A DNA stretch of 64,000 bases from positions 2,356,001-2,420,000 of the forward strand of contig NZ_CP042220.2 in assembly GCF_007858975.2 (NCBI RefSeq), in the 5' to 3' direction. This DNA comes from Dickeya poaceiphila (GTDB lineage: Bacteria > Pseudomonadota > Gammaproteobacteria > Enterobacterales > Enterobacteriaceae). The notes beneath the pieces were generated by a model that made no database searches, was not told the origin of the DNA, and saw nothing but the letters and a program-made list of their open reading frames with translations. Positions 33,045 through 43,255 of this stretch are shown here, one piece after another. The first letter of the stretch is position 1. Each line of letters opens with the position of its first letter. A program made the translations under genes and the position numbers.

Positions 33045-34697
33045 ATGTATTGTGTGCAATGTGAACAGACCATCCGAACCCCAGCCAGCAATGGTTGCGC
33101 CTACGCGCAAGGCATGTGCGGCAAAACTGCCGAAACGTCTGACCTGCAGGATCTGCTGGTCGCCGTACTTCAGGGGTTGTCTGCCTGGGCGTTGCAGGCC
33201 CGCGCGCTGGGCATTGTCGATCACGAGATCGACAGTTTTTCACCCCGTGCCTTCTTCTCTACCCTGACCAACGTAAACTTTGATTCGCCACGTATCATCG
33301 GTTACGCCCGTGAGGCGATTCGTTTGCGGCAGGGGTTGGCAACCCGTTGCAGGTTGCTGGACGCAGGCGTCTCGGTCGATCATCCGATGGCGGAACTGCA
33401 ACTGGCGGGCGACGACATCCCGACGCTACTGCAACAGGCTACCGAGTTTGCGCTGAACAAGGATAAAGCCGCTATTGGCGACGATATCCACGGGCTGCGT
33501 ATGCTGTGCCTGTACGGTCTGAAAGGCGCCGCTGCCTATATGGAGCACGCGCATGTACTGGGACAGCACGATGACGTCTTGTACGCCGACTACCATGCGC
33601 TGATGGCCTGGCTCGGCACCGCACCTACCGATATCGACACGCTGCTTAGCAACGCAATGGCTATCGGCAAGATGAATTTCAACGTGATGGCGATACTGGA
33701 TCAGGGGGAAACCTCTGCCTACGGTCATCCACAGCCGACCCAGGTTAACGTACGCCCGGTCGCTGGCAAGGCAATCCTGATTTCCGGTCATGATCTGAAA
33801 GACCTGCGTATGCTACTGGAGCAGACCGAAGGCACCGGTATCAATATCTATACTCACGGCGAAATGTTGCCAGCGCACGGCTACCCAGAGTTGAAGAAAT
33901 TCTCTCATCTGGTCGGGAACTACGGCAGCGGCTGGCAGAACCAGCAAACCGAATTTGCTAAATTCCCCGGCCCGATTCTGATGACCTCCAACTGTATCAT
34001 CGACCCGAATGTAGGCCAGTATACCGACCGAATCTGGACCCGCAGCATCGTCGGCTGGCCAGGTGCTCAACACCTCGAAGGGGATGATTTCAGCGCTGTC
34101 ATCGCACAGGCACAGCAACTGCCAGGCTTTCCGTACAGTGAGATTGAACATCTGATTACCGTCGGTTTTGGCCGTCAGACACTGCTGAATGCCGCTGATA
34201 CCGTGATTGACCTGGTCGCCAGCCAAAAACTTCGCCATGTCTTTTTGGTTGGCGGTTGTGACGGTAGTCGTACCGAACGCAGTTACTACACTGATTTCGC
34301 CTGCAGCGTACCGCAAGATTGCCTGATCATGACGCTGGCGTGCGGTAAATATCGCTTCAATAAGCTGGACTTCGGTACGCTGGAAGGCTTGCCGCGCTTG
34401 CTGGATGTCGGTCAGTGTAACGACGCTTACTCCGCTATCATGCTGGCGGTCAACCTGGCGGAAAAACTGGGTTGCGGCGTCAACGATCTACCGCTGAGTC
34501 TGGTGCTGTCATGGTTCGAGCAGAAAGCGATTGTCATCCTGCTGACGCTGCTGTCGCTGGGTGTGAAAAATATCTACACCGGCCCTACCGCACCTGGATT
34601 CCTGACACCGTCGCTGCTGGCGATACTGAACGAGAAGTTCGGTATGCGTGCCATCACCACCGTAGAGCAGGACCTGAAAGACATTCTCGCTGCCTGA
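33045..34697 (+). CDS. hcp: Hybrid-cluster protein Hcp (high-affinity NO reductase)
   Basis: Anaerobic iron-sulfur protein that reduces nitric oxide and, in E. coli, drives protein S-nitrosylation. It has 550 residues, as in E. coli. The N-terminal cysteines C3, C6, C18 and C25 ([23 protein letters not shown]) bind the conventional cluster in the class II spacing. Hybrid-cluster ligands lie in [43 protein letters not shown] and [18 protein letters not shown] gives the ribosome site. Its electron donor Hcr follows 61 bases later. Confidence 0.98.
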   Translation: MYCVQCEQTIRTPASNGCAYAQGMCGKTAETSDLQDLLVAVLQGLSAWALQARALGIVDHEIDSFSPRAFFSTLTNVNFDSPRIIGYAREAIRLRQGLATRCRLLDAGVSVDHPMAELQLAGDDIPTLLQQATEFALNKDKAAIGDDIHGLRMLCLYGLKGAAAYMEHAHVLGQHDDVLYADYHALMAWLGTAPTDIDTLLSNAMAIGKMNFNVMAILDQGETSAYGHPQPTQVNVRPVAGKAILISGHDLKDLRMLLEQTEGTGINIYTHGEMLPAHGYPELKKFSHLVGNYGSGWQNQQTEFAKFPGPILMTSNCIIDPNVGQYTDRIWTRSIVGWPGAQHLEGDDFSAVIAQAQQLPGFPYSEIEHLITVGFGRQTLLNAADTVIDLVASQKLRHVFLVGGCDGSRTERSYYTDFACSVPQDCLIMTLACGKYRFNKLDFGTLEGLPRLLDVGQCNDAYSAIMLAVNLAEKLGCGVNDLPLSLVLSWFEQKAIVILLTLLSLGVKNIYTGPTAPGFLTPSLLAILNEKFGMRAITTVEQDLKDILAA

Positions 34698-34713
34698 CTT
34701 TTTTGTTGACCTT

Positions 34714-34742
34714 AGCCTTCCGCGCTGCTGTCGCGGAAGGCT
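34714..34742 (+). other. 11-bp perfect hairpin between hcp and hcr
   Basis: AGCCTTCCGCG (34714-34724) and CGCGGAAGGCT (34732-34742) pair perfectly around a 7-base loop. No T-run follows, and hcr starts 16 bases later, so it is more likely to protect or separate the hcp part of the mRNA than to end transcription. Confidence 0.75.
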
Positions 34743-34758
34743 GTTATGGAGACGACTC

Positions 34759-35766
34759 ATGACCATGCCTACCCCACAGTGCCCAAACCGTATGCAGATG
34801 CACTCCCTCCATCAGGAAACGCCGGATGTATGGACGCTTTCGCTGATCAGTCATGACTTTTACCCCTGGCAGCCCGGCCAATATGCACTGGTCAGCATCG
34901 CCAACAGTAGTGAAACGCTGCGTGCCTATACCCTCTCTTCCTCACCGGGACTCAGCCCGTTCATCACCTTCACCGTACGACGGTTGGAAAGCGGCACAGG
35001 CTCGCGCTGGCTGACTGGGCAGGTAAAACCCGGCGACTATCTGTGGGTTTCTGATGCACAAGGCGAATTTACCTGCACCCGCGCCGTTAGTGATCGCTAC
35101 CTGATGCTGGCCGCAGGCTGCGGTGTGACGCCGATTATGTCGATGACGCGCTGGCTGCTGGCCAACCGCCCGCACACCGATATTCAGGTCATCTTCAATG
35201 TTCGCTCCCCACAACACGTGATTTTTGCTGCGGAATGGCAAGCACTGCGCCAGCGTTATCCACAGCAACTGCACTTAACCCTGATGGCGGAACAGCAGGC
35301 TGAAGCCGGTTTTCTCAGCGGACGACTTACTGAATCCGTGCTATCGCAACAGGTGCCGGATATCCTCAGCCGCACGGTAATGACCTGTGGTCCACAGCCC
35401 TATATGAAACAGGTGGAAACCTTCTGTTTACAGGCCGGCGTTCCGGGTGATCGGATTTTCAAAGAGCAATTCGGTGCTCCTGATGCTGAGGTGGATGGCG
35501 ATGGCGAACAACTCATCATAGCTATCCGCCATTCATTGCAACAGGTGAACGTTCCGGTCGGCATCAGTCTGCTGGCAGCGCTGGAAAGCCATCAGTTGCC
35601 GGTGAATGCCGCCTGTCGCGCCGGCGTATGTGGTAGCTGCAAAACCCGGATTCTTAGCGGCAACTATACCACCACCAGCACAATGACATTGACACCTGAA
35701 GAAATTGAAAACGGCTATGTGCTAGCGTGCAGTTGTCAGTTACAAGGCGATGTCGAACTCGCCTGA
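34759..35766 (+). CDS. hcr: Hcr, NADH oxidoreductase for Hcp
   Basis: Passes electrons from NADH through FAD and a [2Fe-2S] cluster to Hcp. It has 335 residues (E. coli 322). The N-terminal FAD domain has LRAYTLSSSPGL, the NAD domain AAGCGVTPIMSMTRW, and the C-terminal plant-type ferredoxin domain CRAGVCGSCKTR with its last cysteine in ACSCQLQGD. The ATG follows GGAGACGACTC and matches E. coli MTMPT. It is co-oriented with hcp and presumably in the same NsrR/FNR unit. Confidence 0.96.
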   Translation: MTMPTPQCPNRMQMHSLHQETPDVWTLSLISHDFYPWQPGQYALVSIANSSETLRAYTLSSSPGLSPFITFTVRRLESGTGSRWLTGQVKPGDYLWVSDAQGEFTCTRAVSDRYLMLAAGCGVTPIMSMTRWLLANRPHTDIQVIFNVRSPQHVIFAAEWQALRQRYPQQLHLTLMAEQQAEAGFLSGRLTESVLSQQVPDILSRTVMTCGPQPYMKQVETFCLQAGVPGDRIFKEQFGAPDAEVDGDGEQLIIAIRHSLQQVNVPVGISLLAALESHQLPVNAACRAGVCGSCKTRILSGNYTTTSTMTLTPEEIENGYVLACSCQLQGDVELA

Positions 35767-36000
35767 TTTTCCCACACCGTTTTGCCATAAGGCATACGCC
35801 ATTCTCACAAGCCCCGCCGCATTTTCATTAACAAACTGTTAAGGTGGGGTTTTTCCCCCTTCCGCTTCCGGCTATATTTAGGTTATGTCACGCTTATCGC
35901 GGGGCACAGCCTATGTTGTATTGATATGTATTGCGGGTGTGAATATCGACAGGGACACCGCTGCAGTTTCAATTGCGCTGTTGTGGCAGGAGCAAAATAC

Positions 36001-37470
36001 ATGATGACCGTCAAACCCGCCCCGATTCTGATTATTGGCGCCAGTGGTTATATTGGCCGCCACCTCATTGCAAGACTGAGCCAGCAAGGTCAAACAATGA
36101 TTGCCGCTTCGCGTCGTATCGACTCGCTGGCAGCGCTGAATCTTCCTGGCGTACGCTGTGAACATGTAGACCTGATGAAACCACACACGCTGCCAGAAGG
36201 ATTATGGCAGACAGAAACCCTCTATTATCTGGCGCACAGCATGGGCGACGGCGCTGATTTCCTGGAGCGTGAATACCAGTCGGCGCAAAACCTGCGTCAG
36301 GTGCTGCGCACCAGCCGGGTCCAACAAATTATCTATCTGGGTTCAGCACAGACCGAACGCCGCCCATCCACCCATATGCAGGCACGCAAGCTGACCGGTG
36401 ATATTCTGCGCAGCAGCGGCATTCCCGTCACCGAGCTGCGTGCAGGGATTATCGTCGGCCCAGGTTCTGCCGCGTTCGAAATTATGCGTGATATGGTGAA
36501 CAATTTGCCGGTGCTGACGCCGCCACGCTGGGTACGTTCAAAATCCGCGCCTATCGCGCTGGAAAATCTGCTCACCTACCTGACGGAACTGAGGCACTAT
36601 CCAGCTGTGCAGCATCGTATTTTTGACGCAGCCGGGCCGGAATACCTCAGTTACCAGACCTTGTTCGAGCGTTTTATCCGCATTACCGGCAAACGTCGCT
36701 TGCTGCTCCCAATCCCGGTGCCGACCGGATTAGTCTCAGCCTGGTTTCTCAATCTGGTAACCTCAGTGTCCAGTTCCACCGCCAAAGCGCTGGTGCAAGG
36801 GCTACGTCACGATCTGCCAATGGACGACAGCGAACTACGCCGCCTGATCCCGCAGCGGCTGCTGGGGTTTGATGAGGCGGTGCAAGCCACACTGGATGAC
36901 GAAAAAGCGGCAGCACAGCACCCCGACTGGGGATATGACCCTGATGTACAGGCGCGCTGGCGCGCTGACTATGCTTTCTATCCTAAACAAGCGGGTTACA
37001 GCCATAAAACCAGAGCCAGCAGTCAGGCATTGTGGCAAGTCGTTCAGCAAATCGGTGGGCAGGACGGCTATTTTTACGCCAACCCTTTGTGGACAATCCG
37101 GGCCAAAATAGATGACTGGTGCGGCAATCAGGTTATTTACCGTCGGCCAGAGCGAACCGAGTTGCTTGAGGGCGACCTCGTCAACGGCTGGAAGGTCATC
37201 CGGGTCAAGCCATGTCAGCAGTTGGTATTGTTATTTGGTATGAAAGCTCCGGGGTTAGGGCGGCTAGCTTTTTCTATTGCTGATCGCGGCACCTATCGGG
37301 TACTGGATGTCCGAGCCTGGTGGCATCCTGCTGGCTGTAACGGGCTGGGTTACTGGTTCCTGATGATGCCTGCGCATCTGTTCGTGTTTCGAGGCATGGC
37401 ACGCCGCATCGCTGTATTAGCACAGGAAGCGGAACGACTGGATATTGATAGCCTTACTCATGGCGACTAA
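36001..37470 (+). CDS. ybjT: YbjT, NAD(P)-binding NmrA/SDR-like protein with DUF2867
   Basis: A 489-residue protein (E. coli 476). The N-terminal Rossmann domain begins ILIIGASGYIGRHL, with the nucleotide-binding glycines, and contains ELRAGIIVGPGSAAFEIMRDM. The C-terminal DUF2867 half has LLFGMKAPGLGRLAF and ends in a hydrophobic GYWFLMMPAHLFVFRGMA, suggesting membrane contact. The start is the first of two tandem ATGs, eight bases after GGAG; a longer frame from 35926 lacks homology. The function is unknown; an oxidoreductase or stress sensor is plausible by fold only. Confidence 0.9.
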   Translation: MMTVKPAPILIIGASGYIGRHLIARLSQQGQTMIAASRRIDSLAALNLPGVRCEHVDLMKPHTLPEGLWQTETLYYLAHSMGDGADFLEREYQSAQNLRQVLRTSRVQQIIYLGSAQTERRPSTHMQARKLTGDILRSSGIPVTELRAGIIVGPGSAAFEIMRDMVNNLPVLTPPRWVRSKSAPIALENLLTYLTELRHYPAVQHRIFDAAGPEYLSYQTLFERFIRITGKRRLLLPIPVPTGLVSAWFLNLVTSVSSSTAKALVQGLRHDLPMDDSELRRLIPQRLLGFDEAVQATLDDEKAAAQHPDWGYDPDVQARWRADYAFYPKQAGYSHKTRASSQALWQVVQQIGGQDGYFYANPLWTIRAKIDDWCGNQVIYRRPERTELLEGDLVNGWKVIRVKPCQQLVLLFGMKAPGLGRLAFSIADRGTYRVLDVRAWWHPAGCNGLGYWFLMMPAHLFVFRGMARRIAVLAQEAERLDIDSLTHGD

Positions 37471-37623
37471 GAAACCATCCCAACAGGCTCATTCGCTTGC
37501 CATGTGGGCCACGGGCCGTACCGGATGCCTCAGGCCCCCGTGTACGCCCCGGTTTATCCACAGTACCACTTGCCGGAACCGGTTCTACGTCGTGTTGATT
37601 GATGCTACAACGTGGTGTCTGTC

Positions 37624-38529
37624 TTAACCAAAGGTGGAATGATTGTTATCCATTACCGGCGTTTCCTTGCATGATGCCATCGCGCCATATTTTTCCAACA
37701 ACGCATCGACAATGGCTTCGGTTTCCGCATCCGCTTCGCCATTATAGCGCTGTTGCCGGAAGTGCATCTGAAATGCCGCCACTACACGTTGCTGCTGGAT
37801 GTCGCTCATACCCGGAGTGACCTCATAGCCATAACACGCCAGTTTTTCCAGCAACGCGTTTTTGTCTACCGGATCATATTCCTGTCTGTTTGCCAGGTAG
37901 AAGCGAACCCGCTGTGCATCCGGCCAGGCACCAATCCCCTCCTGCGCCAGTTGCTGCCAGGGAAACAACGGTCCTGGGTCGAGTTTGCGCTGGGGAGCGA
38001 TATCGCTATGCCCCACCACATACTGTGGTGCAATATGATGACGGGCGATGATGTCACGAGCAAGGTGGGTTACCAACGAAATCTGTTGTGGTGTATAGGG
38101 TTGCCACCCACCGGTGCCGGACGCGGTTTGTTGTAAGCCAAGATTTTCCTGTTCAATACCAATGGATGTGCCGTTCAACTGGGTATAACCGCGCCAGTAA
38201 CTGGTGCCTGCATGCCAGGCGGATTGCGATTCGGGCACCAACCGCCACGCTACGGGTTTGCGACTGACCTGCGGTGGATGAGCCGGCACCAGATAATGTG
38301 CACTCACCTGTCCAGTAGTAAGTATTTTCAGTGAAGCGCCAAAGTCTTCCGCTGTATAGTGAAACACCAGGAAGCGAACCCGATCACTCCGGCTAATAGC
38401 CGTAGACGACACATCCAGTTGGTAATCTCCCTCATCAATATAGCGCTCACGAGTATGACAGCCCGCCAGCAGCATCAATAAGATTAGCGTCACGCTCCGC
38501 CATGACAATCCGATAATAAAGCGATTCAT
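37624..38529 (-). CDS. amiD: AmiD, lipoprotein N-acetylmuramoyl-L-alanine amidase
   Basis: Outer-membrane zinc amidase that cleaves the peptide from muramic acid, including anhydro forms, for peptidoglycan recycling. It has 301 residues (E. coli 276). The signal ends in lipobox LLAGC, with C24 as lipid anchor. The amidase_2 (PGRP-like) domain shows [11 protein letters not shown] with a zinc-ligand histidine, and [20 protein letters not shown] with the second. A C-terminal peptidoglycan-binding helical domain starts near residue 210 ([13 protein letters not shown]). ybjQ overlaps its start by 4 bases, so the two are translationally coupled. Confidence 0.95.
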   Translation of the reverse strand: MNRFIIGLSWRSVTLILLMLLAGCHTRERYIDEGDYQLDVSSTAISRSDRVRFLVFHYTAEDFGASLKILTTGQVSAHYLVPAHPPQVSRKPVAWRLVPESQSAWHAGTSYWRGYTQLNGTSIGIEQENLGLQQTASGTGGWQPYTPQQISLVTHLARDIIARHHIAPQYVVGHSDIAPQRKLDPGPLFPWQQLAQEGIGAWPDAQRVRFYLANRQEYDPVDKNALLEKLACYGYEVTPGMSDIQQQRVVAAFQMHFRQQRYNGEADAETEAIVDALLEKYGAMASCKETPVMDNNHSTFG

Positions 38530-38873
38530 GATAAGCGAACCATAACTGGGGCAACGCCGACTGACACCATCAACATGCTGCGGTCTTTGCCAACTGTTTC
38601 ATAGTCAATATCAATGCCGACAATCGTATCCATCCCCACCAGTTCCTTATCCTGCTGTTGCATTTCCCGAAAAGCTATCTGTCGGGCATAGCGTAGCTCC
38701 TTTTCATAGGCTCCGAAACGACCACCGACAATATTGCTGATACCAGCAAAAAAATCCCGGAAGATATTGACATCAGGAATCGCTTTACCTGTTATCACGC
38801 CGCAGTAAGTTTCAATGACGTGACCTTCCAACATCGATGTAGTGGATAATTGCGATATAGTGGGTAATTGCAT
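38526..38873 (-). CDS. ybjQ: YbjQ, UPF0145 (YbjQ/DUF74) family protein
   Basis: A 115-residue protein (E. coli 107) of the pentameric YbjQ family; some members may bind metal, but the role is unproven. The conserved segments are [39 protein letters not shown] and [16 protein letters not shown] [15 protein letters not shown]. The start is the ATG giving MQLPTISQ, 5 bases from GGAG. Another ATG immediately before it is also possible. It is coupled to amiD. Confidence 0.9.
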   Translation of the reverse strand: MQLPTISQLSTTSMLEGHVIETYCGVITGKAIPDVNIFRDFFAGISNIVGGRFGAYEKELRYARQIAFREMQQQDKELVGMDTIVGIDIDYETVGKDRSMLMVSVGVAPVMVRLS

Positions 38874-39224
38874 CATGTCTCCTCGCATTCAGATGAGCGG
38901 TTCAAACCTACCGCACTTCCCTGCGATTTGCTTACGCTTTGATAGCAATTACCACCATTAACAGACTTTTCTGCAACACAATCATCACCAATCGCATATT
39001 TTTGCAACGCACCTGGCTATAACCGGGGAAAGTTATAGCTGAAGATTGTTTGCCACTGTGCGGCTATCACCTTGACAAATCTAGCCGTCATCGCGGCAAA
39101 GCGAGATTTTGTGCTGAAAAATCAACAGTAACTCGTGTATTTGCAAATTTTAACCCATGGTGATTGCATAACTATTCTGCCGAGGCTACCATTTGCGGCA
39201 TCAATGTCTATTCAATTCTTGCGC
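38874..39224. promoter_or_regulatory. Divergent ybjQ/artP promoter region with a candidate ARG box
   Basis: No gene in this 351-base gap. TGCATAACTATTCT at 39165-39178 matches 11 of 14 of the ArgR half-site pair TGAAT-WWWW-ATTCA and lies 47 bases before artP. ArgR control of art genes is known in E. coli. A second box at the usual 3-base spacing is not evident, so confidence is low. Confidence 0.35.
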
Positions 39225-39953
39225 ATGAGTATTCAACTAAACAGCATTAACTGTTTCTATGGCGCACAGCAGGCGCTGTTCGATGTCACCCTCGATTGTC
39301 CCGCTGGCGAAACGCTGGTGTTGCTCGGCCCCAGCGGCGCTGGCAAAAGTTCGTTATTGCGGGTACTGAACCTGCTGGAAACGCCCCGCTCCGGTACGTT
39401 GAGCATCGGCGGCAATACTTTCGATTTTAGCCAGATGCCCGCCGAAAGCGCCATTCGTGACCTGCGCCGCAATGTCGGCATGGTGTTCCAGCAGTATAAT
39501 TTATGGCCACATCTCACCGTGCAGCAGAATCTGGTCGAAGCACCCTGCCGCGTATTGGGACTTAACCATCAGGATGCACATGCTCGCGCAGAAAAATTGC
39601 TGAGTCGTTTGCGGCTTAGCGACTTTGCCGACCGCTACCCGTTGCACCTCTCCGGCGGTCAGCAGCAACGAGTTGCCATCGCCCGTGCGCTAATGATGGA
39701 ACCGCAGGTCTTATTATTCGACGAACCGACCGCCGCCCTCGACCCGGAAATCACCGCTCAGGTGGTTAGCATTATTAAGGAATTGAGCGAAACCGGTATC
39801 ACTCAGGTCATCGTCACCCATGAAGTGGATTTCGCACGCAAAACCGCCAGCCGCGTGGTGTACATGGAAAATGGCCGCATTGTGGAACAAGGCGACGCCT
39901 CACTCTTTTCCCAACCACAGACACCAGCATTTGCTGGCTATTTATCTCACTGA
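39225..39953 (+). CDS. artP: ArtP, arginine ABC transporter ATPase
   Basis: Energises arginine import through ArtQM. It has 242 residues, as in E. coli. Walker A is [16 protein letters not shown] (near residue 34), signature [15 protein letters not shown], Walker [13 protein letters not shown], and the switch histidine [10 protein letters not shown]. The start is the ATG giving [13 protein letters not shown] by homology. An in-frame ATG 21 bases earlier (MSIQFLR) gives a curious partial repeat of the same start, and neither has a strong ribosome site. It is first of artPIQM. Confidence 0.96.
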   Translation: MSIQLNSINCFYGAQQALFDVTLDCPAGETLVLLGPSGAGKSSLLRVLNLLETPRSGTLSIGGNTFDFSQMPAESAIRDLRRNVGMVFQQYNLWPHLTVQQNLVEAPCRVLGLNHQDAHARAEKLLSRLRLSDFADRYPLHLSGGQQQRVAIARALMMEPQVLLFDEPTAALDPEITAQVVSIIKELSETGITQVIVTHEVDFARKTASRVVYMENGRIVEQGDASLFSQPQTPAFAGYLSH

Positions 39954-39970
39954 TAGATAAGGATAATAAC

Positions 39971-40702
39971 ATGAAAAAATTGTTTGTTGCCGCTCTGCTC
40001 GGCGGGTTAAGCTTTTCTGCTGGCGCAGCCGAAACCATTCGCTTTGCCACCGAGGCGTCCTACCCTCCGTTTGAATCGGTAGATGCCAGTAACCAGATCG
40101 TCGGCTTCGACATTGATCTCGCTAATGCGTTGTGCAAACACATTCAGGCCACCTGTACCTTCAGCAATCAGGCATTTGATAGTCTGATCCCCGGCCTGAA
40201 GTTCCGTCGCTATGATGCGGTAATCGCCGGTATGGACATCACCCCGGAACGCCAGCAGCAAGTCTCTTTTACCCAGCCGTACTATGAAAACTCGGCGCTG
40301 TTCATTGCTCAGAAAGGCAAACTGGCGGATATCGCGGCGCTGAAAGGCAAGCGTGTCGGGGTACAGAATGGCACTACACATCAAAAATTCCTGCTGGATA
40401 AGCACAAAGACATCACCGTCGTGCCGTATGACAGTTACCAGAACGCGGTGCTGGACCTGAAGAATGGTCGTCTGGACGCCGTCTTCGGCGACACTGCCGT
40501 CGTGAACGAGTGGCTGAAAGAGAACGCAAATCTGGCTTCTGTTGGCGATAAAGTTACCGATAAAGACTATTTCGGCATCGGCTTGGGTATTGCGGTTCGC
40601 CAGAACAATGATGAGCTGGTGAAAAAATTCAACGATGCGCTGAACAACATCAAGCAGGATGGCACCTACCAGACCATCTACAAGAAATGGTTCCAGCAGT
40701 AA
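39971..40702 (+). CDS. artI: ArtI, periplasmic arginine-binding-type protein
   Basis: Periplasmic solute-binding subunit of the Art system. It has 243 residues, as in E. coli. A signal peptide (MKKLFVAALLGGLSFSAGAA) is cleaved near AGAA-ET. The mature protein starts ETIRFATEASYPPFESV, the family motif, and contains GFDIDLANALCKH, GTTHQKFLLD and FGDTAVVNEWL, which form the amino-acid pocket. It is similar to the later artJ. The ribosome site AAGGATAATAAC is good. Confidence 0.96.
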   Translation: MKKLFVAALLGGLSFSAGAAETIRFATEASYPPFESVDASNQIVGFDIDLANALCKHIQATCTFSNQAFDSLIPGLKFRRYDAVIAGMDITPERQQQVSFTQPYYENSALFIAQKGKLADIAALKGKRVGVQNGTTHQKFLLDKHKDITVVPYDSYQNAVLDLKNGRLDAVFGDTAVVNEWLKENANLASVGDKVTDKDYFGIGLGIAVRQNNDELVKKFNDALNNIKQDGTYQTIYKKWFQQ

Positions 40703-40717
40703 TCCGATAGAAAATCA

Positions 40718-41434
40718 ATGACTGAATTTCAACCTCTTGCAAGCGCCGCCGGGATGACCGTCGGCCTTGCCGTTTGTGCTCTGCTACTAGGCCTGCTGCT
40801 GGCAATGTTGTTTGCCCTGTGGGAAAACGCGCGCTGGAAAGCGCTCAGCGCTTGTGGCACCGCGATAGTTACCCTGCTGCGCGGCTTGCCGGAAATTCTG
40901 GTGGTGCTATTTATCTATTTTGGCTCGTCCCAGTTGTTGCTGGTGCTGTCCGACGGTTTCACACTCAATCTCGGTCTGGTGCAGATGCCTGTCAAACTGG
41001 CTATCGATAATTTTGAAGTCAGCCCGTTTCTGTGTGGCGTTATTGCATTGTCGCTGCTGTATGCCGCCTATGCATCGCAGACGCTACGTGGCGCACTGAA
41101 AGCGGTACCGCGTGGTCAGTGGGAGTCAGGTCAGGCGCTGGGAATGAGCAAAAGCGCGATCTTTCGCCGTCTGATTATGCCGCAAATGTGGCGTCATGCC
41201 CTGCCGGGGCTAGGTAACCAGTGGCTGGTGTTGCTAAAAGACACTGCGTTGGTCTCGCTGATTAGCGTCAATGACCTGATGTTGCAAACCAAAAGCATCG
41301 CCACCCGTACTCAGGAACCCTTCACCTGGTACATGATTGCTGCTGCTATCTATCTGGCGATTACCCTGTTAAGTCAGGCGATCCTGAAAAAGATTGAAAC
41401 GCGCGCCACACGCTTTGAACGGAGACCGTCCTGA
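40718..41434 (+). CDS. artQ: ArtQ, arginine ABC transporter permease
   Basis: Inner-membrane permease subunit, 238 residues as in E. coli. Several membrane helices are visible, with the EAA-like motif [20 protein letters not shown] that docks on Art[20 protein letters not shown] is typical of polar amino-acid permeases. Its TGA overlaps the ArtM ATG by one base, a sign of coupled translation for a heterodimeric channel. Confidence 0.96.
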   Translation: MTEFQPLASAAGMTVGLAVCALLLGLLLAMLFALWENARWKALSACGTAIVTLLRGLPEILVVLFIYFGSSQLLLVLSDGFTLNLGLVQMPVKLAIDNFEVSPFLCGVIALSLLYAAYASQTLRGALKAVPRGQWESGQALGMSKSAIFRRLIMPQMWRHALPGLGNQWLVLLKDTALVSLISVNDLMLQTKSIATRTQEPFTWYMIAAAIYLAITLLSQAILKKIETRATRFERRPS

Positions 41435-42105
41435 TGCTGGACTATATTCCCGAACTGCTGAAAGGGCTGCACACCAGTCTGGTGCTGACATTGGCCGCGC
41501 TGTTGCTGGCGTTATTGCTGTCGTTGCTGTTGACGGTGATTTTGACGCTAAAAACCCCGGTGCTGTCGGCTCTGGCCAAAGGCTATATCACCTTGTTTAC
41601 CGGCACCCCGCTGCTGGTGCAGATTTTCCTGATTTATTACGGTCCTGGCCAATTCGACTCGATTCGACACGTTGAGTGGTTGTGGAATCTGCTATCGCAG
41701 CCGTGGTTGTGCGCAGTCAGCGCGCTGGCGCTGAACAGCGCAGCCTATACCACACAGCTGTTCTACGGTGCGGTGCGAGCTATTCCGGCAGGACAATGGC
41801 AGTCCTGCGCGGCGTTGGGGATGAATCAGCGCCAGACATTGCGTATTCTGCTGCCGTTTGCGTTTAAACGTGCACTTTCGTCGTACTCCAACGAGGTGGT
41901 GTTGGTGTTTAAGGGTACTTCGCTGGCCTACACTATTACGCTGATGGAAGTGATGGGCTACGGTCAGTTGCTGTACGGTCGTACCTATGACGTGCTGGTA
42001 TTTGGCGCGGCAGGGATTGTCTACCTGTGCGTCAATGGCCTGTTGACGCTACTGATGCGCATCATCGAACGACGCGCACTACGTTTCGAACAGCGCAACA
42101 CCTGA
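41434..42105 (+). CDS. artM: ArtM, arginine ABC transporter permease
   Basis: Second permease half, 223 residues (E. coli 222). It has FTGTPLLVQIFLIYYGPGQF, and the ATPase-docking loop QSCAALGMNQRQTLRILLPF. About five membrane helices are visible. It starts on the ATGA overlap with artQ. A strong terminator follows, ending the artPIQM operon before artJ. Confidence 0.96.
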   Translation: MLDYIPELLKGLHTSLVLTLAALLLALLLSLLLTVILTLKTPVLSALAKGYITLFTGTPLLVQIFLIYYGPGQFDSIRHVEWLWNLLSQPWLCAVSALALNSAAYTTQLFYGAVRAIPAGQWQSCAALGMNQRQTLRILLPFAFKRALSSYSNEVVLVFKGTSLAYTITLMEVMGYGQLLYGRTYDVLVFGAAGIVYLCVNGLLTLLMRIIERRALRFEQRNT

Positions 42106-42136
42106 ATCATCAGCAAGCATGACCTAAATGCTGATT

Positions 42137-42163
42137 ACGCCGGCTTTTATGCCGGCGTTTTTA
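42137..42163 (+). terminator. Rho-independent terminator of artPIQM
   Basis: ACGCCGGC (42137-42144) and GCCGGCGT (42151-42158) make an 8-bp stem with a 6-base loop and a following T-run, 32 bases after artM. Confidence 0.9.
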
Positions 42164-42268
42164 TGCATAAAAACTCATCTCCCAGATGAACCATCAATTT
42201 AAATCTGTTTTATTTTTAATCAATTAAAAAACCTCTCTCAAAAAAAACTATCCAAATACCATTTAAAT

Positions 42269-42282
42269 TGAATTTATAATCA
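42269..42282. promoter_or_regulatory. Candidate ARG box (ArgR site) upstream of artJ
   Basis: TGAATTTATAATCA matches 13 of 14 positions of TGAAT-WWWW-ATTCA. It lies in a strongly AT-rich gap about 95 bases before artJ, which is ArgR-repressed in E. coli. The neighbouring second box is poorly matched (TGCATAAAAAAC at 42290). Confidence 0.55.
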
Positions 42283-42375
42283 CTTAATTTGCATAAAAAA
42301 CATTTAATGACATGCTATCGTTATCCTTTTCAACGACAATCACGTTGATAAACATAAGTTAAGCTGGAGTACTTG

Positions 42376-43125
42376 ATGAAAAAATTGATTCTTGCCGCAC
42401 TGCTGTCCACCACCCCCCTTAGCACCATGACCTTTAACGCTATGGCGGCAGACACTATCCGCTTCGCCGCATCGGCCACTTATCCGCCATTCGAATCTCT
42501 GGATGCCAGCAACCAGATCGTCGGGTTTGATATCGATCTCGCCAATGCGCTGTGCAAACAATTACAGGCAACCTGTAGCTTCACCAATCAGGCATTTGAC
42601 AGCCTGATTCCGGCGCTGAAATTCCGCCGTTACGACGCCATTATTTCCGGAATGGACATCACCCCAGAACGCAGCAAGCAAGTGGCGTTTACCCAACCGT
42701 ACTACGCCAACTCAGCGATCATCATTGCTCAGAAAGGCAAATATCACACACTTACCGAGCTGAAAGGTAAACGCATCGGCATGGAAAATGGCACAACTCA
42801 CCAGAAATTCTTGCAGGAAAAACACCCAGAGGTCACAACCGTCCCGTACGACAGTTACCAGAATGCGTTAATCGACCTGAAAAACGGTCGCCTTGACGGC
42901 GTATTCGGCGATACCGCCGTGGTGAACGAATGGCTGAAAACCAACCCGGACCTGGCAACCGTCGGCGAGAAAGTGACCGACCCTGCCTATTTCGGCATCG
43001 GGCTGGGTATTGCAGTACGGCCAGACAATCAGGCGCTGCTGGAAAAATTGAACGGCGCACTGAACGCCATCAATGCTAACGGCACCTACAAAGCCATCAA
43101 CGACAAGTGGTTTCCACAGCAATAA
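42376..43125 (+). CDS. artJ: ArtJ, periplasmic arginine-binding protein
   Basis: High-affinity arginine-binding protein feeding the ArtPQM transporter. It has 249 residues (E. coli 243). The signal peptide ends near MAADTIR. The mature body closely follows ArtI (TIRFAASATYPPFESLDASN, GFDIDLANALCKQL, RYDAIISGMDITPERSKQ). The start is the ATG giving MKKLILAALL; a TTG lies one codon earlier. It stands as a separate transcript after the artM terminator and has its own ARG-box candidate. Confidence 0.96.
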   Translation: MKKLILAALLSTTPLSTMTFNAMAADTIRFAASATYPPFESLDASNQIVGFDIDLANALCKQLQATCSFTNQAFDSLIPALKFRRYDAIISGMDITPERSKQVAFTQPYYANSAIIIAQKGKYHTLTELKGKRIGMENGTTHQKFLQEKHPEVTTVPYDSYQNALIDLKNGRLDGVFGDTAVVNEWLKTNPDLATVGEKVTDPAYFGIGLGIAVRPDNQALLEKLNGALNAINANGTYKAINDKWFPQQ

Positions 43126-43141
43126 ACCGTGCCCTGCCTTT

Positions 43142-43167
43142 ACGCTGTCGGTTGTTGCCGACAGCGT
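43142..43167 (+). terminator. Hairpin after artJ
   Basis: ACGCTGTCGG and CCGACAGCGT (43142-43151, 43158-43167) form a perfect 10-bp stem with loop TTGTTG, 16 bases after artJ. No T-run follows, so termination would be weak or Rho-dependent. Confidence 0.55.
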
Positions 43168-43255
43168 GCTCCAGATGAATCACCTGGTTACGCAGGCACA
43201 CTGGCCTATCTGATCCCGCTACAGGACAGTATGGCGCGAGGCCGCAACAAGCACG

